The notes below the pieces were generated by a model. The model was not told the origin of the DNA. It saw nothing but the letters and a program-made list of their open reading frames with translations, and ran no database searches. DNA of 43,583 nt from JALZUV01 sp963837025 (GTDB taxonomy: Bacteria > Pseudomonadota > Alphaproteobacteria > Rickettsiales > JALZUV01): assembly GCA_963837025.1 (NCBI GenBank), contig CAWILT010000003.1:1-43583 (forward strand). Reading direction: 5' to 3'. Of the stretch, positions 7,356-15,119 are shown piece after piece; the stretch's first letter is position 1; every line of letters begins with the position of its first letter. A program made the translations under genes and the position numbers.

Positions 7356-7958
7356 TCAATCTATAAGATGTTGAACGCCGATTACGCGGCCTATTATATG
7401 GAAGTTTGAGTCTTTATTAATAGGAATGATATCGTAATCGCTTACAGAACTGTGAGGTTCTAGGCGTGGTTTTGGTGTGTGAAAATAGCGTTTAAAAGTG
7501 CATTCGCCATTTATGTTAGCGACTACGGGTTTGCCATGCAGGGATTCGGCGGTGGTTTGATTGGGATCAATTAAAATATACATCCCAGGCATGGCCATTT
7601 TATTCATTGAAAAGCTGTTTTCACGTATGCGGAAACTTATGCTATCGATTGGGGCATCGGCCCACTTGATGTAAAATTCAGCTTCATTGTAATCATAGGT
7701 TGCTAAATCGCAGGGCCCGCCTGCGGGAATATCGCCTAGAACTGGCACTTCGCGGCCTGTAATGGTTTTTAACGTGGTGATGAGTTCGTAAGGCTCTATC
7801 TGCAAGGCCTTTGCTAAAATTGCCATCCAGTGGTCTGATAACCGCCGCTCGCCTCTTTCCAGATAATAAATTTGCTGAGCACTCGTATTGCAAAGCTCGG
7901 ACAATTGAAGTGCTGTAAAGCCTCTTTTTAACCGCCACTCTTTTACTCTATTTTCCAT
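7356..7958 (-). CDS. CI/LexA-type phage repressor B, paralogue of A
   Basis: Also 200 residues from the ATG at 7958, chosen because MENRVKEWRLKRG aligns with the start of repressor A; an ATG at 7979 adds seven residues. It has an XRE helix-turn-helix (FTALQLSELCNTSAQQIYY) and the same S24 domain with A-G cleavage site (GDIPAGGP) and lysine in CTFKRYF. It is the promoter-proximal gene of the leftward pair and faces the cro-like gene across the operator region. The sharp contrast between a conserved C-half and a diverged N-half points to gene conversion or domain exchange. Which repressor controls immunity cannot be told. Confidence 0.92.
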   Translation of the reverse strand: MENRVKEWRLKRGFTALQLSELCNTSAQQIYYLERGERRLSDHWMAILAKALQIEPYELITTLKTITGREVPVLGDIPAGGPCDLATYDYNEAEFYIKWADAPIDSISFRIRENSFSMNKMAMPGMYILIDPNQTTAESLHGKPVVANINGECTFKRYFHTPKPRLEPHSSVSDYDIIPINKDSNFHIIGRVIGVQHLID

Positions 7959-7993
7959 ATCATACCAATACAACAACATGTTTAATTAAAAAC

Positions 7994-8044
7994 CCAACAA
8001 AATGTTTTTTTATATTTGACTATAAAAAAACATTATGTTTTATT
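7994..8044 (+). promoter_or_regulatory. Immunity operator/promoter region between repressor B and cro
   Basis: The palindrome AAACAT-T-ATGTTT lies within AAACATTATGTTTTATT (8028-8044), the inverse of the 17-bp sites at 5491 and 5524 (about 15 of 17 positions shared). A weaker relative (AACAAAATGTTTT) begins at 7994. TTGACT (8017-8022) with a 17-bp spacer to TTTATT is a plausible rightward promoter overlapping the palindrome. Confidence 0.6.
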
Positions 8045-8050
8045 CCATTC

Positions 8051-8263
8051 ATGATTTTACATGATTGGCTCATTCAAAATAATTTATCTAAGGCAGTTTT
8101 TGCTAAAAATATCAATGTTAGCTACCAAGCGGTGGTTTATTACATAAATGGCAAGCGTTTTCCGAACTCAATAACGATGCGCGCCATTTTCAATGCGACC
8201 GGTGGGCAGGTTACGGCCAATGATTTTTATGATTTAGTGCCTGACGAGGTTGCCGGTGAATAG
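8051..8263 (+). CDS. Cro-like HTH regulator
   Basis: The 70-residue protein is almost wholly a helix-turn-helix: LHDWLIQNNLSKAVFAKNIN, then SYQAVVYYINGKRFP, as in Cro/YdaS-type proteins. It is divergent from the repressor pair across the operator region, the classic lambda arrangement, and would repress the repressor operon during lytic growth. The start ATG lies only ~7 bp after the operator, so the leader is very short or absent. Confidence 0.85.
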   Translation: MILHDWLIQNNLSKAVFAKNINVSYQAVVYYINGKRFPNSITMRAIFNATGGQVTANDFYDLVPDEVAGE

Positions 8264-8490
8264 CCCTTGCTTTGCAAAGCCCCGGTTTATGGCGGCTGTG
8301 ATTGTTGATTTGCCCTCATTTGAAATATTAGCCCATGGCGGTGGTGTTTTATTGCGGGCACCTGCAATGCGCGCGCTTTCGGCGTTGGGTGTGCGATTAT
8401 TTGGCGCAGCGGATGCGTTAGCGTTTTCATTAACTGAAATTACCCCAACCTTGCCCCCTTTATCAATTACGTCAAACGGAGAGAAACGGA

Positions 8491-8961
8491 ATGTATCAAC
8501 GTGTACCAGGCACCCTAGCCGATGCCATCACCAAAGCGGCAGCGATATTAACGACCGAAGAAATGGGCAAAGCAGCGGGGGTGGGTGTGAGCTCGGCGCA
8601 AAAATGGATGAACCCCACCACGTTACAGATGCCCAGTTTGCAGCAATGCGTGCTTATCGACAAGGCGTGTCTAAAAGTGGCAAACGAGGCGCCCATCAAC
8701 CAGTTTTACAGCAGCGAGATTGGACAGCTAAGCGCGCCACAGCCTACAGCCAAAACCCTTGGCCGCGAGATGTTGGAAGTTATGGCTGCAACGGGCAACC
8801 TTGCTGGGGAAGTTCAGCTGGCGGAGGAAAAACACGCGAGCTCTGGCAGGCCGATGTCGCCCAACACCGCGGTGTCTATTTTGCAGCAAGCGGAGAATGT
8901 CGCACGCGAAATTCAGGACATCATCCACTATGCCAGACCATTTGTGCCAACCTTGCAATAG
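8491..8961 (+). CDS. CII-like phage regulatory protein
   Basis: The 156-residue product has a ribosome site (GGAGAG, about 8 bp) and an N-terminal DNA-binding-like region (ILTTEEMGKAAGVGVSSAQK, WMNPTTLQMPSLQQCVLIDK) of the type in small CII-position phage proteins, where position-specific phrases such as SLQQ and APINQFY recur. It occupies the cII position after cro. The C-terminal half is helical and may oligomerise. An overlapping frame (8256-9116) spans the whole gene but looks like a shadow. Confidence 0.7.
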   Translation: MYQRVPGTLADAITKAAAILTTEEMGKAAGVGVSSAQKWMNPTTLQMPSLQQCVLIDKACLKVANEAPINQFYSSEIGQLSAPQPTAKTLGREMLEVMAATGNLAGEVQLAEEKHASSGRPMSPNTAVSILQQAENVAREIQDIIHYARPFVPTLQ

Positions 8962-9121
8962 AGCATTGGCGCCGCTTAGCGCAATTTGCGATTTTGGTGG
9001 GCCACAAGAGCCTTGCTATTTTGCTGCGCGCTAAGGTGCGCAAACATACCAATTTATACAGTTTACATATGCTGCCTACGCTAATCGCCCCGCGCGATGG
9101 GATGGCTATGCATTAAATTAT

Positions 9122-9196
9122 CGTGGGGTAGAGCAGTGGTAGCTCGTTTGGCTCATAACCAAAAGGTCGGCGGTTCGAATCCGCCCCCCGCAACCA
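9122..9196 (+). tRNA. Initiator-like tRNA-fMet (anticodon CAU), CCA encoded
   Basis: The cloverleaf is acceptor CGTGGGG/CCCCGCA, D arm GAGC/GCTC, anticodon stem TTTGG/CCAAA with loop CTCATAA, T arm GGCGG-TTCGAAT-CCGCC, then A and CCA. The first pair is C1 x A72, the mismatch that marks bacterial initiator tRNAs, and the D arm and variable loop follow initiator sequence. Of the three conserved anticodon-stem G-C pairs, two remain and the outer one (29-41) is U-A. It lies inside the prophage early region, so it is phage-borne, or possibly a relic of a former integration site. Confidence 0.9.
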
Positions 9197-9221
9197 AAAA
9201 TAACAGACTAAAGGAGAGAAT

Positions 9222-9617
9222 ATGTCTGAATTTGTTCAAGAAGATGCCGTTAGGGCGGTGGCAAAAGCTCACGGTATATCATCAAAAATTGTTGAGAAAA
9301 CCTTGACTATTGAAAGTGGTGCTAAAGGCATGCGCGTAGGCGGCATTGCTGCAGATGAATTGCGTAGTATTATTGAGCGGGTGGAGCGGCTCGAAAAAGA
9401 TAAAGCAAATTTGATGGCTGATATTCGTGAGGTATTCGCAGAAGCTAAGGGCAATGGATATGATGTAAAAACCTTGCGACAGGTGATTCGCTTGCGACGT
9501 GTGGATCCTGCCGAACGCCAAGAAGCGGAAATATTATTGGATGTTTATTTACGATCGCTTGGTATGCAACCTGATCTGTTTGACCGTGTAGAAGTGAATG
9601 AAAGTGCCATACAATAA
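9222..9617 (+). CDS. GapR-family (DUF2312) DNA-binding protein
   Basis: Residues ~40-125 carry the DUF2312/GapR signature: IAADELRSIIERVERLEKDK, FAEAKGNGYDVKTLRQVIRL and RVDPAERQEAEILLDVYLRS. GapR is a nucleoid-associated protein of alphaproteobacteria that binds overtwisted AT-rich DNA ahead of moving polymerases and aids replication; phage copies are common. A good ribosome site (AAAGGAGAGAAT) precedes the ATG. It is the first gene of a tightly packed early operon running to about 13.9 kb. The ~40-residue N-terminal extension is not recognised. Confidence 0.9.
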   Translation: MSEFVQEDAVRAVAKAHGISSKIVEKTLTIESGAKGMRVGGIAADELRSIIERVERLEKDKANLMADIREVFAEAKGNGYDVKTLRQVIRLRRVDPAERQEAEILLDVYLRSLGMQPDLFDRVEVNESAIQ

Positions 9618-9991
9618 TGGAAGCCCCCGCTTTTACGTATTATATCAAGCGCATTGAGCGTTTTATTCAGAAAGAACGCGCTGCGCGCTATCGGTATTTG
9701 CGCGGTGACCGGTTGCAATTGGAGATGAAGGTTGATGAATGCGACCGCATGATGAAACATTTGCAGGTGGTGATGCAGCTGCGTCCTGATGCCGTAGATT
9801 CAGCTGAAACACTTGTGCAGTTTATTGCGCGCGAGATTGGTATTCGGGAGCATCATTTTTCTAAAACTTTGAATAAAGGGTGGTGGTTAGGTTTGGTACG
9901 CGATGCAAAAGCCGTTCACGCTGGCGCTGTTAAATTGCTGCATGAGGCGCAGGCGCGCTGTGGCATGGCTGAAAAAGGTGAGGGGATTTAA
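9617..9991 (+). CDS. Hypothetical early protein (124 aa)
   Basis: The start overlaps the GapR stop (TAATG). The product is basic and helical, with a first half rich in R/K/Y (YYIKRIERFIQKERAARYRY) and a C-terminal segment LNKGWWLGLVRDAKAVHAGA. No family is recognised. The tight coupling and phage early context support a real gene, perhaps a DNA-binding accessory. Confidence 0.7.
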   Translation: MEAPAFTYYIKRIERFIQKERAARYRYLRGDRLQLEMKVDECDRMMKHLQVVMQLRPDAVDSAETLVQFIAREIGIREHHFSKTLNKGWWLGLVRDAKAVHAGAVKLLHEAQARCGMAEKGEGI

Positions 9992-9994
9992 CGC

Positions 9995-10354
9995 GTGGCT
10001 CGCAGTTTTAACAGGATGAATCGGGCAAGCCTGCCATTAACCGAAAAGCGAGTGCGTGCGCTGCATGCCAGCTGCAAAACCATGGCGGCCATGGAGCGGT
10101 GTTGCAATATTGGGCATGCCCAGTTGCACCAGTTGCTAAAGCAATATGGTCTTTCACCCTTGGCGAATGATCGGCCAATCACTCAGCAATCCAAATGCAG
10201 GCAGAATGAAGCGCTAAACCGTAAGGAGCTTGCCGAGCAACGATTAGCTGAGCATGTAGAGGAAGTTTTTGAGGAAAACGGCGTTAAAGTCACGCGATAT
10301 TGTCAAGCCTGGGCCGATGGGATTTATCCGCCAAAAACCGTGGGGAGTAAGTGA
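9995..10354 (+). CDS. Hypothetical HTH-like protein (119 aa)
   Basis: It begins at a GTG three bases after the previous stop. Residues ~22-60 (RVRALHASCKTMAAMERCC, then HAQLHQLLKQYGLSP) resemble a helix-turn-helix used to scan DNA in small phage proteins. The basic C-terminal region is helical. It ends within the start of the next gene. Family not recognised. Confidence 0.65.
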   Translation: MARSFNRMNRASLPLTEKRVRALHASCKTMAAMERCCNIGHAQLHQLLKQYGLSPLANDRPITQQSKCRQNEALNRKELAEQRLAEHVEEVFEENGVKVTRYCQAWADGIYPPKTVGSK

Positions 10355-10704
10355 TGAGCAATATTATTGAGTTTCGTGCTAAAGGACAATTTGGGCACCG
10401 CCCTAAAAATTCAAACCAAGCTAAATGCACTTGTTGGCGAATTATCGTTCATGAAGCGAACCGAAAGGTTTTGTGCGCCGATTGTGGAGCAACCGTAAAT
10501 GCCTTTAATTGGCTTTCGCGCGTGGCGCATAATGAAGTGCGGTGGAAACGTGAAGCGGCCGATAATCGTAAAAAAGCGGAAGCCGCTTATGTGGAGTTAA
10601 AACGATTAGAGCGCGATATTGCCGATCGAGCGTGGCAATTGCAAGAATTGAAGGCGGCCTTAGTGGAGAGTTTGACTGAATTGAGGCGCACAGATGCATT
10701 ATAA
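10354..10704 (+). CDS. Small protein with zinc-finger-like cysteines (116 aa)
   Basis: The ATG at 10354 overlaps the previous stop (TGATGA); a GTG one codon earlier is an alternative. An N-terminal metal-site pattern, CTCWR at about residues 27-31 and CADCGA at about 42-47, is followed by FNWLSRVAHNEVRWK and a coiled coil. Similar small phage proteins occur in early operons of alphaproteobacterial phages. Function unknown; metal binding is inferred from the cysteines. Confidence 0.65.
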   Translation: MSNIIEFRAKGQFGHRPKNSNQAKCTCWRIIVHEANRKVLCADCGATVNAFNWLSRVAHNEVRWKREAADNRKKAEAAYVELKRLERDIADRAWQLQELKAALVESLTELRRTDAL

Positions 10705-10984
10705 TTTGAAAGAACGGCGGATTTTAGTATCCGAAAACTTGGCGCATTTAATTCAGCAATCCTATGCTTATCGTGACGTTAACACGGGTGAAAAGCTTTT
10801 AGCGATTGAAACCTACATTTGCATTTTAGAGCAAGCCGCGTCGAGTGATAAGGCCGCGATTGAGCGCGCCAAAGTTGCCTTAAATGAGCGAGATGCGTTG
10901 ATTGCCCAATTGCAGGCGACCAACAGGCAATTGCAACTTAATCATTTTGAACCCCAAGGAGAGAAAAAAGATGAAACCTATTGA
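10694..10984 (+). CDS. Hypothetical early protein (96 aa)
   Basis: It overlaps the previous gene by 11 bp and the next by 14 bp, the packed layout expected in a phage operon. The product is helical with a C-terminal coiled coil (KVALNERDALIAQLQATNRQ). The 3' end carries the ribosome site of the ParB-like gene. No family recognised. Confidence 0.6.
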   Translation: MHYNLKERRILVSENLAHLIQQSYAYRDVNTGEKLLAIETYICILEQAASSDKAAIERAKVALNERDALIAQLQATNRQLQLNHFEPQGEKKDETY

Positions 10985-12728
10985 AATGAAAATCGATGCA
11001 TTGATTGCCAGCCCTAATAATGTTCGCCGAACCGGTGGACTGGATATTGACAGTTTAAAAGCTAGTATAAAAGCGCATGGTTTATTGCAAAATTTAGTGA
11101 TTCAGGAAGTGGATGGTAAAGCACAGGTTGTTGCTGGAAACCGACGATTAGCGGCCTTGAAGCAATTGCAATCGGAGGGCGCACTGCCTGCAGATTTTAA
11201 AGTGCCTTGCTTTATGGTGGTAGCCGAAAACAGCCAAGAGGTGGCTTTGGCGGAGAATGTGCAACGTGTTGCGATGCACCCCGCCGATGAATTTGAGGCT
11301 TTTGCCGCTTTAGCGCATGCCGGATATAGTTATGCAGAAATCGCGGAACGGTTTGGCTGTCATGTTTGCAAGATAAAACAGCGCATGTTGTTAGCGGCAG
11401 TGGTGCCAGAGTTGATTGCACTCTATCGCCAAGGGGAAATGACGTTGGAAGTGTTAGAAGCATTTACCGTAAGCGATGACCACGCTGCACAATTAGCTGC
11501 TTGGGAGAATTGCAGTAATTTTTGGAAAGATGATGCGGATCACATTCGTGGGTTATTAAGCGAAGGTAAGTATGCATCTGATGAAGCGTTGGTGAAGTTT
11601 GTTGGCATAGATCATTACATTAAAGCGGGGGGACAGATCCGCGAAGATTTGTTTGGTGAAGTAGTTTATGTGGAAAATGAAAGCCTATTAAATCGCCTAG
11701 CATCAGAAAAGATGGAGCATTTGCCAACTGAACTTCAAGCAGATGGATGGGCATGGGTAGAATTAGATTTAGGGGAGATAGATTACCGCCGCCGCGATAA
11801 ATATGCGCATTTAGGCTGTTATTTTCAAAGCAAGAATAGTGAAATTTTCAAAGAAGGTGAGCGCAAATTTGCAGGCTGTTTGGTTGGCATTGACCGCGAT
11901 GGCGAATTAGAAATTGAATATGGGTATGTAAAGAAAGAAAATTCTAAAGCGCTGGAAGCCTATCGCCGAGGGGCTTCGATTTTAGACTCGCATTCTGCCG
12001 ATTTGGGTGATGAAAACACCGAGAAAAGCCATGTGGGCAAAGATATGCCCGCCAGTTTGCGCGATTATTTAGAAGGCCAGCGATTGGAAGTGATGCAAAT
12101 AGCGGTGGGGCAACATTCGCGCGTGGCGTTCGATTTGCTGCTTTACAGTCTGGTAGCACAGGTGATTGATCGAGCAGGGTTTGATATTCCGCTAGGCGCT
12201 AATTTTAACATTCAGCATTCAAATATTGTCGCAGAGCTGGGCCCTTGGCAGGATCATATTACGCTTGAAAAATTGTTGCCTAAAGGCTGGCAAACTGAAA
12301 ATCGCCAACGTAATATTGAAAATCTTTCTCATTTGGCGCTTGAGAAGCGCATGCATTTACTGGCTTATTGTGTGGCACATTTGATACCCGCACAGATGAG
12401 TGGCCGTGATAATGCTATTGAATGGGCGCTCACACAAACGGGAATTGATGTTGCAAGCTATTGGCGCCCGAGTGCCGAAAACTACCTTAACAAATTGCGT
12501 AAAGAGCAGTTGCTTGATTTAGGCGAGCAACTCGCCCCTGTAGGATGGCGTAGTCAATGGGAAAAATCCAAAAAATCAGAGATTGTGGCAACATTGGATA
12601 AAATGTTTGCAGAGCCTGAGAGTGTTACGCGCGATGCGGCGCAGATTGCGGCGATCAATGCATGGTTGCCCGAGGGTATGGCTAGTTTGCCAAAACCTAT
12701 AGCGGCTTTTGAAAGTGAGGCCGCATGA
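10971..12728 (+). CDS. ParB/Spo0J-like partition-type protein (585 aa)
   Basis: The ATG at 10971 follows a strong AAGGAGAG site. The N-terminal ParB domain shows the expected order: IDALIASPNNVRRTG, ASIKAHGLLQNLVIQE, AGNRRLAALKQL and the helix-turn-helix YAEIAERFGCHVCKIKQRML. The remaining ~400 residues are a large C-terminal region seen in phage and plasmid ParB-like proteins. Roles include DNA binding, CTP binding or nuclease activity; which applies is not visible. It overlaps the next gene by 4 bp (ATGA). Confidence 0.88.
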   Translation: MKPIEMKIDALIASPNNVRRTGGLDIDSLKASIKAHGLLQNLVIQEVDGKAQVVAGNRRLAALKQLQSEGALPADFKVPCFMVVAENSQEVALAENVQRVAMHPADEFEAFAALAHAGYSYAEIAERFGCHVCKIKQRMLLAAVVPELIALYRQGEMTLEVLEAFTVSDDHAAQLAAWENCSNFWKDDADHIRGLLSEGKYASDEALVKFVGIDHYIKAGGQIREDLFGEVVYVENESLLNRLASEKMEHLPTELQADGWAWVELDLGEIDYRRRDKYAHLGCYFQSKNSEIFKEGERKFAGCLVGIDRDGELEIEYGYVKKENSKALEAYRRGASILDSHSADLGDENTEKSHVGKDMPASLRDYLEGQRLEVMQIAVGQHSRVAFDLLLYSLVAQVIDRAGFDIPLGANFNIQHSNIVAELGPWQDHITLEKLLPKGWQTENRQRNIENLSHLALEKRMHLLAYCVAHLIPAQMSGRDNAIEWALTQTGIDVASYWRPSAENYLNKLRKEQLLDLGEQLAPVGWRSQWEKSKKSEIVATLDKMFAEPESVTRDAAQIAAINAWLPEGMASLPKPIAAFESEAA

Positions 12729-12988
12729 AAATATTAGTGTTAACCATCACGCGCGGAAGCGGTGGCGATAAATATCAGCATGATGAAAAATTACAAGGCT
12801 GCATTCAATTTTTACATGGTGAGTCGACTACGGAGATTGCCGTTGATGAAATAACCGTTTCAAAGATTCTGCAGCTGATTGCGCCGCTGATGATTGAAGC
12901 CGCCTATGTTAGTCAGGAAGCGTTATTGGCGGAAGCTCGGGATATTCTGCAGATTGAATCTCCAGCAGCGGAGCTTGAAAATGAATGA
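12725..12988 (+). CDS. Hypothetical protein (87 aa)
   Basis: It is coupled to the ParB-like gene by ATGA and overlaps the start of the next gene by 8 bp. It starts MKILVLTITRGSGG and has a helical C-terminal part. No family is recognised; its place between two ParB-fold genes suggests a role with them. Confidence 0.6.
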   Translation: MKILVLTITRGSGGDKYQHDEKLQGCIQFLHGESTTEIAVDEITVSKILQLIAPLMIEAAYVSQEALLAEARDILQIESPAAELENE

Positions 12989-13889
12989 GGTGATAAAAAG
13001 CCGTGAAGCGGTGGTTTATGAAGCGTTTCGATTAGCAGGTGAATTGAACCCATCCAGTCCAACTATACCGCCACCCAAAGATGCGTTGCTGGATAGCGCA
13101 GGATTTGTCGATTTACCTGAATTGGGCTGGCTTTCGGTGGAAAAGCTGCGTGTCGATGCGGGATATCAACGCAGTAAAGATAGCGATCGTAGCCGCGCGA
13201 GTATTGCTAAAATTGTAAAAAATTTTAAATGGGCTTATTTTGGCGCGTTGATTGTCGCGCGAATTGATAATGGCTTGTTTAATGTCATTGATGGCCAGCA
13301 CCGATTGGCAGCCGCACTGGAATTGGGTGTAATACCAAAACTGCCATGCTTGATATTATCGTATTGTCCCCTGCAAGCCCAGGCTAGAAGCTTTACGGCC
13401 ATCAATGACGGGCGGGTTAATTTAACACCATTAGCCCGATATTACGCACAAATGGCAGCTGGCGATCCTGCTGCACAAGCATTGCAGGGAATATTAGAAG
13501 AAGCTGAGATTAACGTGCCGCCTTCGCCTGTTTTTAAAGGTTTAACGGAGCCACGACAAACTCAAGCCGTTTCAACCTTATTAAGGATGACTGCCAAGCA
13601 TACGCGAAAAGATATGCTCTTTGCTTTGACGATCATACCTGAAGCTTATGGCGAGCAAAAAGGCTGCATGCGGGCGTCACTTATCAAAGCGTTGGCGGTT
13701 TTGCATAGCCGTATTAAGCCTGTAGATCGAATCGTGATGATGGCGGTGCTTAAAGATTTACGGCCAAATGATTTGGAAGCGGATGCGAAGGTTACCTCGA
13801 AGACTATTGGTAAAAGTACGCTGGTAGTGATGACTGAGACGTTAGAACGATATTATGCACGTGCGCAGCGCAAGCAGGCTAAGACGTGA
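12981..13889 (+). CDS. ParB/sulfiredoxin-fold protein (302 aa)
   Basis: The ATG at 12981 replaces upstream in-frame codons that lie inside the previous gene. A ParB-like N-terminal region is visible: LSVEKLRVDAGYQR at about residues 44-57, IVARIDNGLFNVIDGQHRLA at about 92-111 and AALELG. The DGQHR motif is typical of ParB/Srx-fold proteins of the DUF6551 kind. It is the second such protein in the operon. The first 19 bases around its start recur exactly at 13888-13906, where the next gene has been interrupted. Confidence 0.75.
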   Translation: MNEVIKSREAVVYEAFRLAGELNPSSPTIPPPKDALLDSAGFVDLPELGWLSVEKLRVDAGYQRSKDSDRSRASIAKIVKNFKWAYFGALIVARIDNGLFNVIDGQHRLAAALELGVIPKLPCLILSYCPLQAQARSFTAINDGRVNLTPLARYYAQMAAGDPAAQALQGILEEAEINVPPSPVFKGLTEPRQTQAVSTLLRMTAKHTRKDMLFALTIIPEAYGEQKGCMRASLIKALAVLHSRIKPVDRIVMMAVLKDLRPNDLEADAKVTSKTIGKSTLVVMTETLERYYARAQRKQAKT

Positions 13890-13998
13890 GCTTGAAAATG
13901 AATGAGATGACTGTTTGTTCAAAATCGGCTTTATGTGGTTGTGAAAGTAGGGGCAGTGTGAGCGCTGTTATTAACCCTACGCATGGCATGATGCCTCA

Positions 13999-14532
13999 TC
14001 AGCTTGATATCCAATATGAAATGTCGGTTTTTGTTGCGGTTGTTTGCACTAATGAACATGCTTTGCACTTCCAATCCGTAGCAACTGCGCAAGAAGTTGA
14101 TTCGTCTAAAACTCTAGAGCTATTGAACATTTTAACGGCTGAGGACAGTGTTAAATCGTGTCCATTCATTTCAACGAAAGGAGTAGAGTTAATTAACTCC
14201 ATATTAGGTGAAAGACATAATTTGCAATTTTCTGGAGGTCGAAGCCAAGGGGCTTTCTGGAATTTTTCTTCCAAAATTTCAGCTAAAGCCTTGGCTTTTA
14301 TTGCTTCAAATATCCATCGGCCTAAATGGATTAAGCCATGGACGATAAGATGGCCTGTTACGCCGATTACAATCGCTATTGCCGCTGCGGCGAATAATTC
14401 CGCAAATGCTTCTTGTTTTAAAAGTTCCACAATATCGACCCAGTCGTTGATTCCAAAGAATGTTGTAACTGTTAGTATCGATACGAGATTATGTAGGAAT
14501 TCTCTCGAGAATTGGTATAATCGTTTTAGCAT
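13999..14532 (-). CDS. Membrane protein of a leftward accessory cassette (177 aa)
   Basis: The ATG at 14532 has a strong ribosome site (GGGGAGAGCTGT), so the longer frame from 14583 is rejected. One clear membrane helix lies at about residues 44-68 (ELFAAAAIAIVIGVTGHLIV), followed by a helical segment and a cytosolic or periplasmic tail with cysteine pairs CKLC (103-106) and CKAC near the end that could bind metal. It is opposite to the early operon and resembles a moron gene; superinfection exclusion is a possibility only. No family recognised. Confidence 0.65.
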   Translation of the reverse strand: MLKRLYQFSREFLHNLVSILTVTTFFGINDWVDIVELLKQEAFAELFAAAAIAIVIGVTGHLIVHGLIHLGRWIFEAIKAKALAEILEEKFQKAPWLRPPENCKLCLSPNMELINSTPFVEMNGHDLTLSSAVKMFNSSRVLDESTSCAVATDWKCKACSLVQTTATKTDISYWISS

Positions 14533-14623
14533 ACAGCTCTCCCCTGTGCAATTGAGTTTCGTTTCGCAACGTCTCACTAGCATGGGGCGAGGGTTGTTTC
14601 ATCCCCTCATTGCAATAATAGGA

Positions 14624-14998
14624 TTAGAGAAAGCTTTTAGCAAAAGCTACGGGGTCATTGATGGATTTACCATTGCTGACTCTAAGGTTTTTCATTCTAG
14701 TTGGACTGAAACTACTGAACTTATCCTTAGCGAGGCAAATACCAAAAAAAGTAATTTTACCGCCGGAACTTTCTTTAACTCCATTAATTTGAATTTCCCT
14801 ATCTTCCCAAAGCTCTTTTTTAGAATTTGTATAATCACACGTAAATTCACGGGGCAGGGAAATACCCCCAGCGCCCACTTTTTTATTTCCTCCGAAAATT
14901 TCTGTAATTTCTTCGTCATCAAGAAAATTTATTATATCTCTAAATTCGTCGGGATCTTCAGTAGCAAGTTTTTGCATGTATTTGAATGTATAAGTCAT
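14624..14998 (-). CDS. Hypothetical accessory protein (124 aa)
   Basis: It is preceded by a good leftward promoter (15014-15042) and AGAAGATGG before the ATG. The acidic N-terminal half (ATEDPDEFRDIINFLDDEEI) precedes a beta-rich part (FTCDYTNSKKELWEDREIQI). It is the first gene of a leftward two-gene unit with the membrane protein at 13999. No known family is recognised. Confidence 0.65.
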   Translation of the reverse strand: MTYTFKYMQKLATEDPDEFRDIINFLDDEEITEIFGGNKKVGAGGISLPREFTCDYTNSKKELWEDREIQINGVKESSGGKITFFGICLAKDKFSSFSPTRMKNLRVSNGKSINDPVAFAKSFL

Positions 14999-15013
14999 CC
15001 ATCTTCTTTATTG

Positions 15014-15042
15014 CATAAAGATGAATTTTTCGTTAACGTCAA
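15014..15042 (-). promoter_or_regulatory. Leftward promoter of the accessory cassette
   Basis: On the minus strand TTGACG (15042-15037), 17 bp, TTTATG (15019-15014) stand just before the gene starting at 14998. The same bases overlap the probable rightward promoter (TTGCAT 15011-15016, TAACGT 15034-15039) of antisense module 1, so the two promoters oppose each other. Confidence 0.5.
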
Positions 15043-15046
15043 TCTT

Positions 15047-15110
15047 GCGAAATACTTAGAGGGTAGTGTAAACCGCCCTTACCTGTCCCGTAAGAATGGC
15101 GGATTTTTTG
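15047..15110 (+). promoter_or_regulatory. Module 1 leader: target A and intrinsic terminator
   Basis: Target A, GCGAAATACTTAGAGG (15047-15062), is complementary over all 16 bases (one G-U) to 15170-15185 in the RNA downstream. A terminator follows: CCGCC (15073-15077) with GGCGG (15098-15102), an inner TTAC/GTAA stem and T6 (15104-15109). AGGG at the end of target A can instead pair with CCCT (15076-15079), opposing the terminator, though weakly. Confidence 0.65.
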
Positions 15111-15119
15111 TATCCTCAT

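Noticed and set aside
8256..9116. Long plus-strand frame with GTG start overlapping the cro stop
   Set aside because: It encloses the CII-like gene in another frame and reads as low-quality protein there. The part before 8490 could be a short real gene, but nothing recognisable supports it; 8264-8490 is otherwise without a supported gene.
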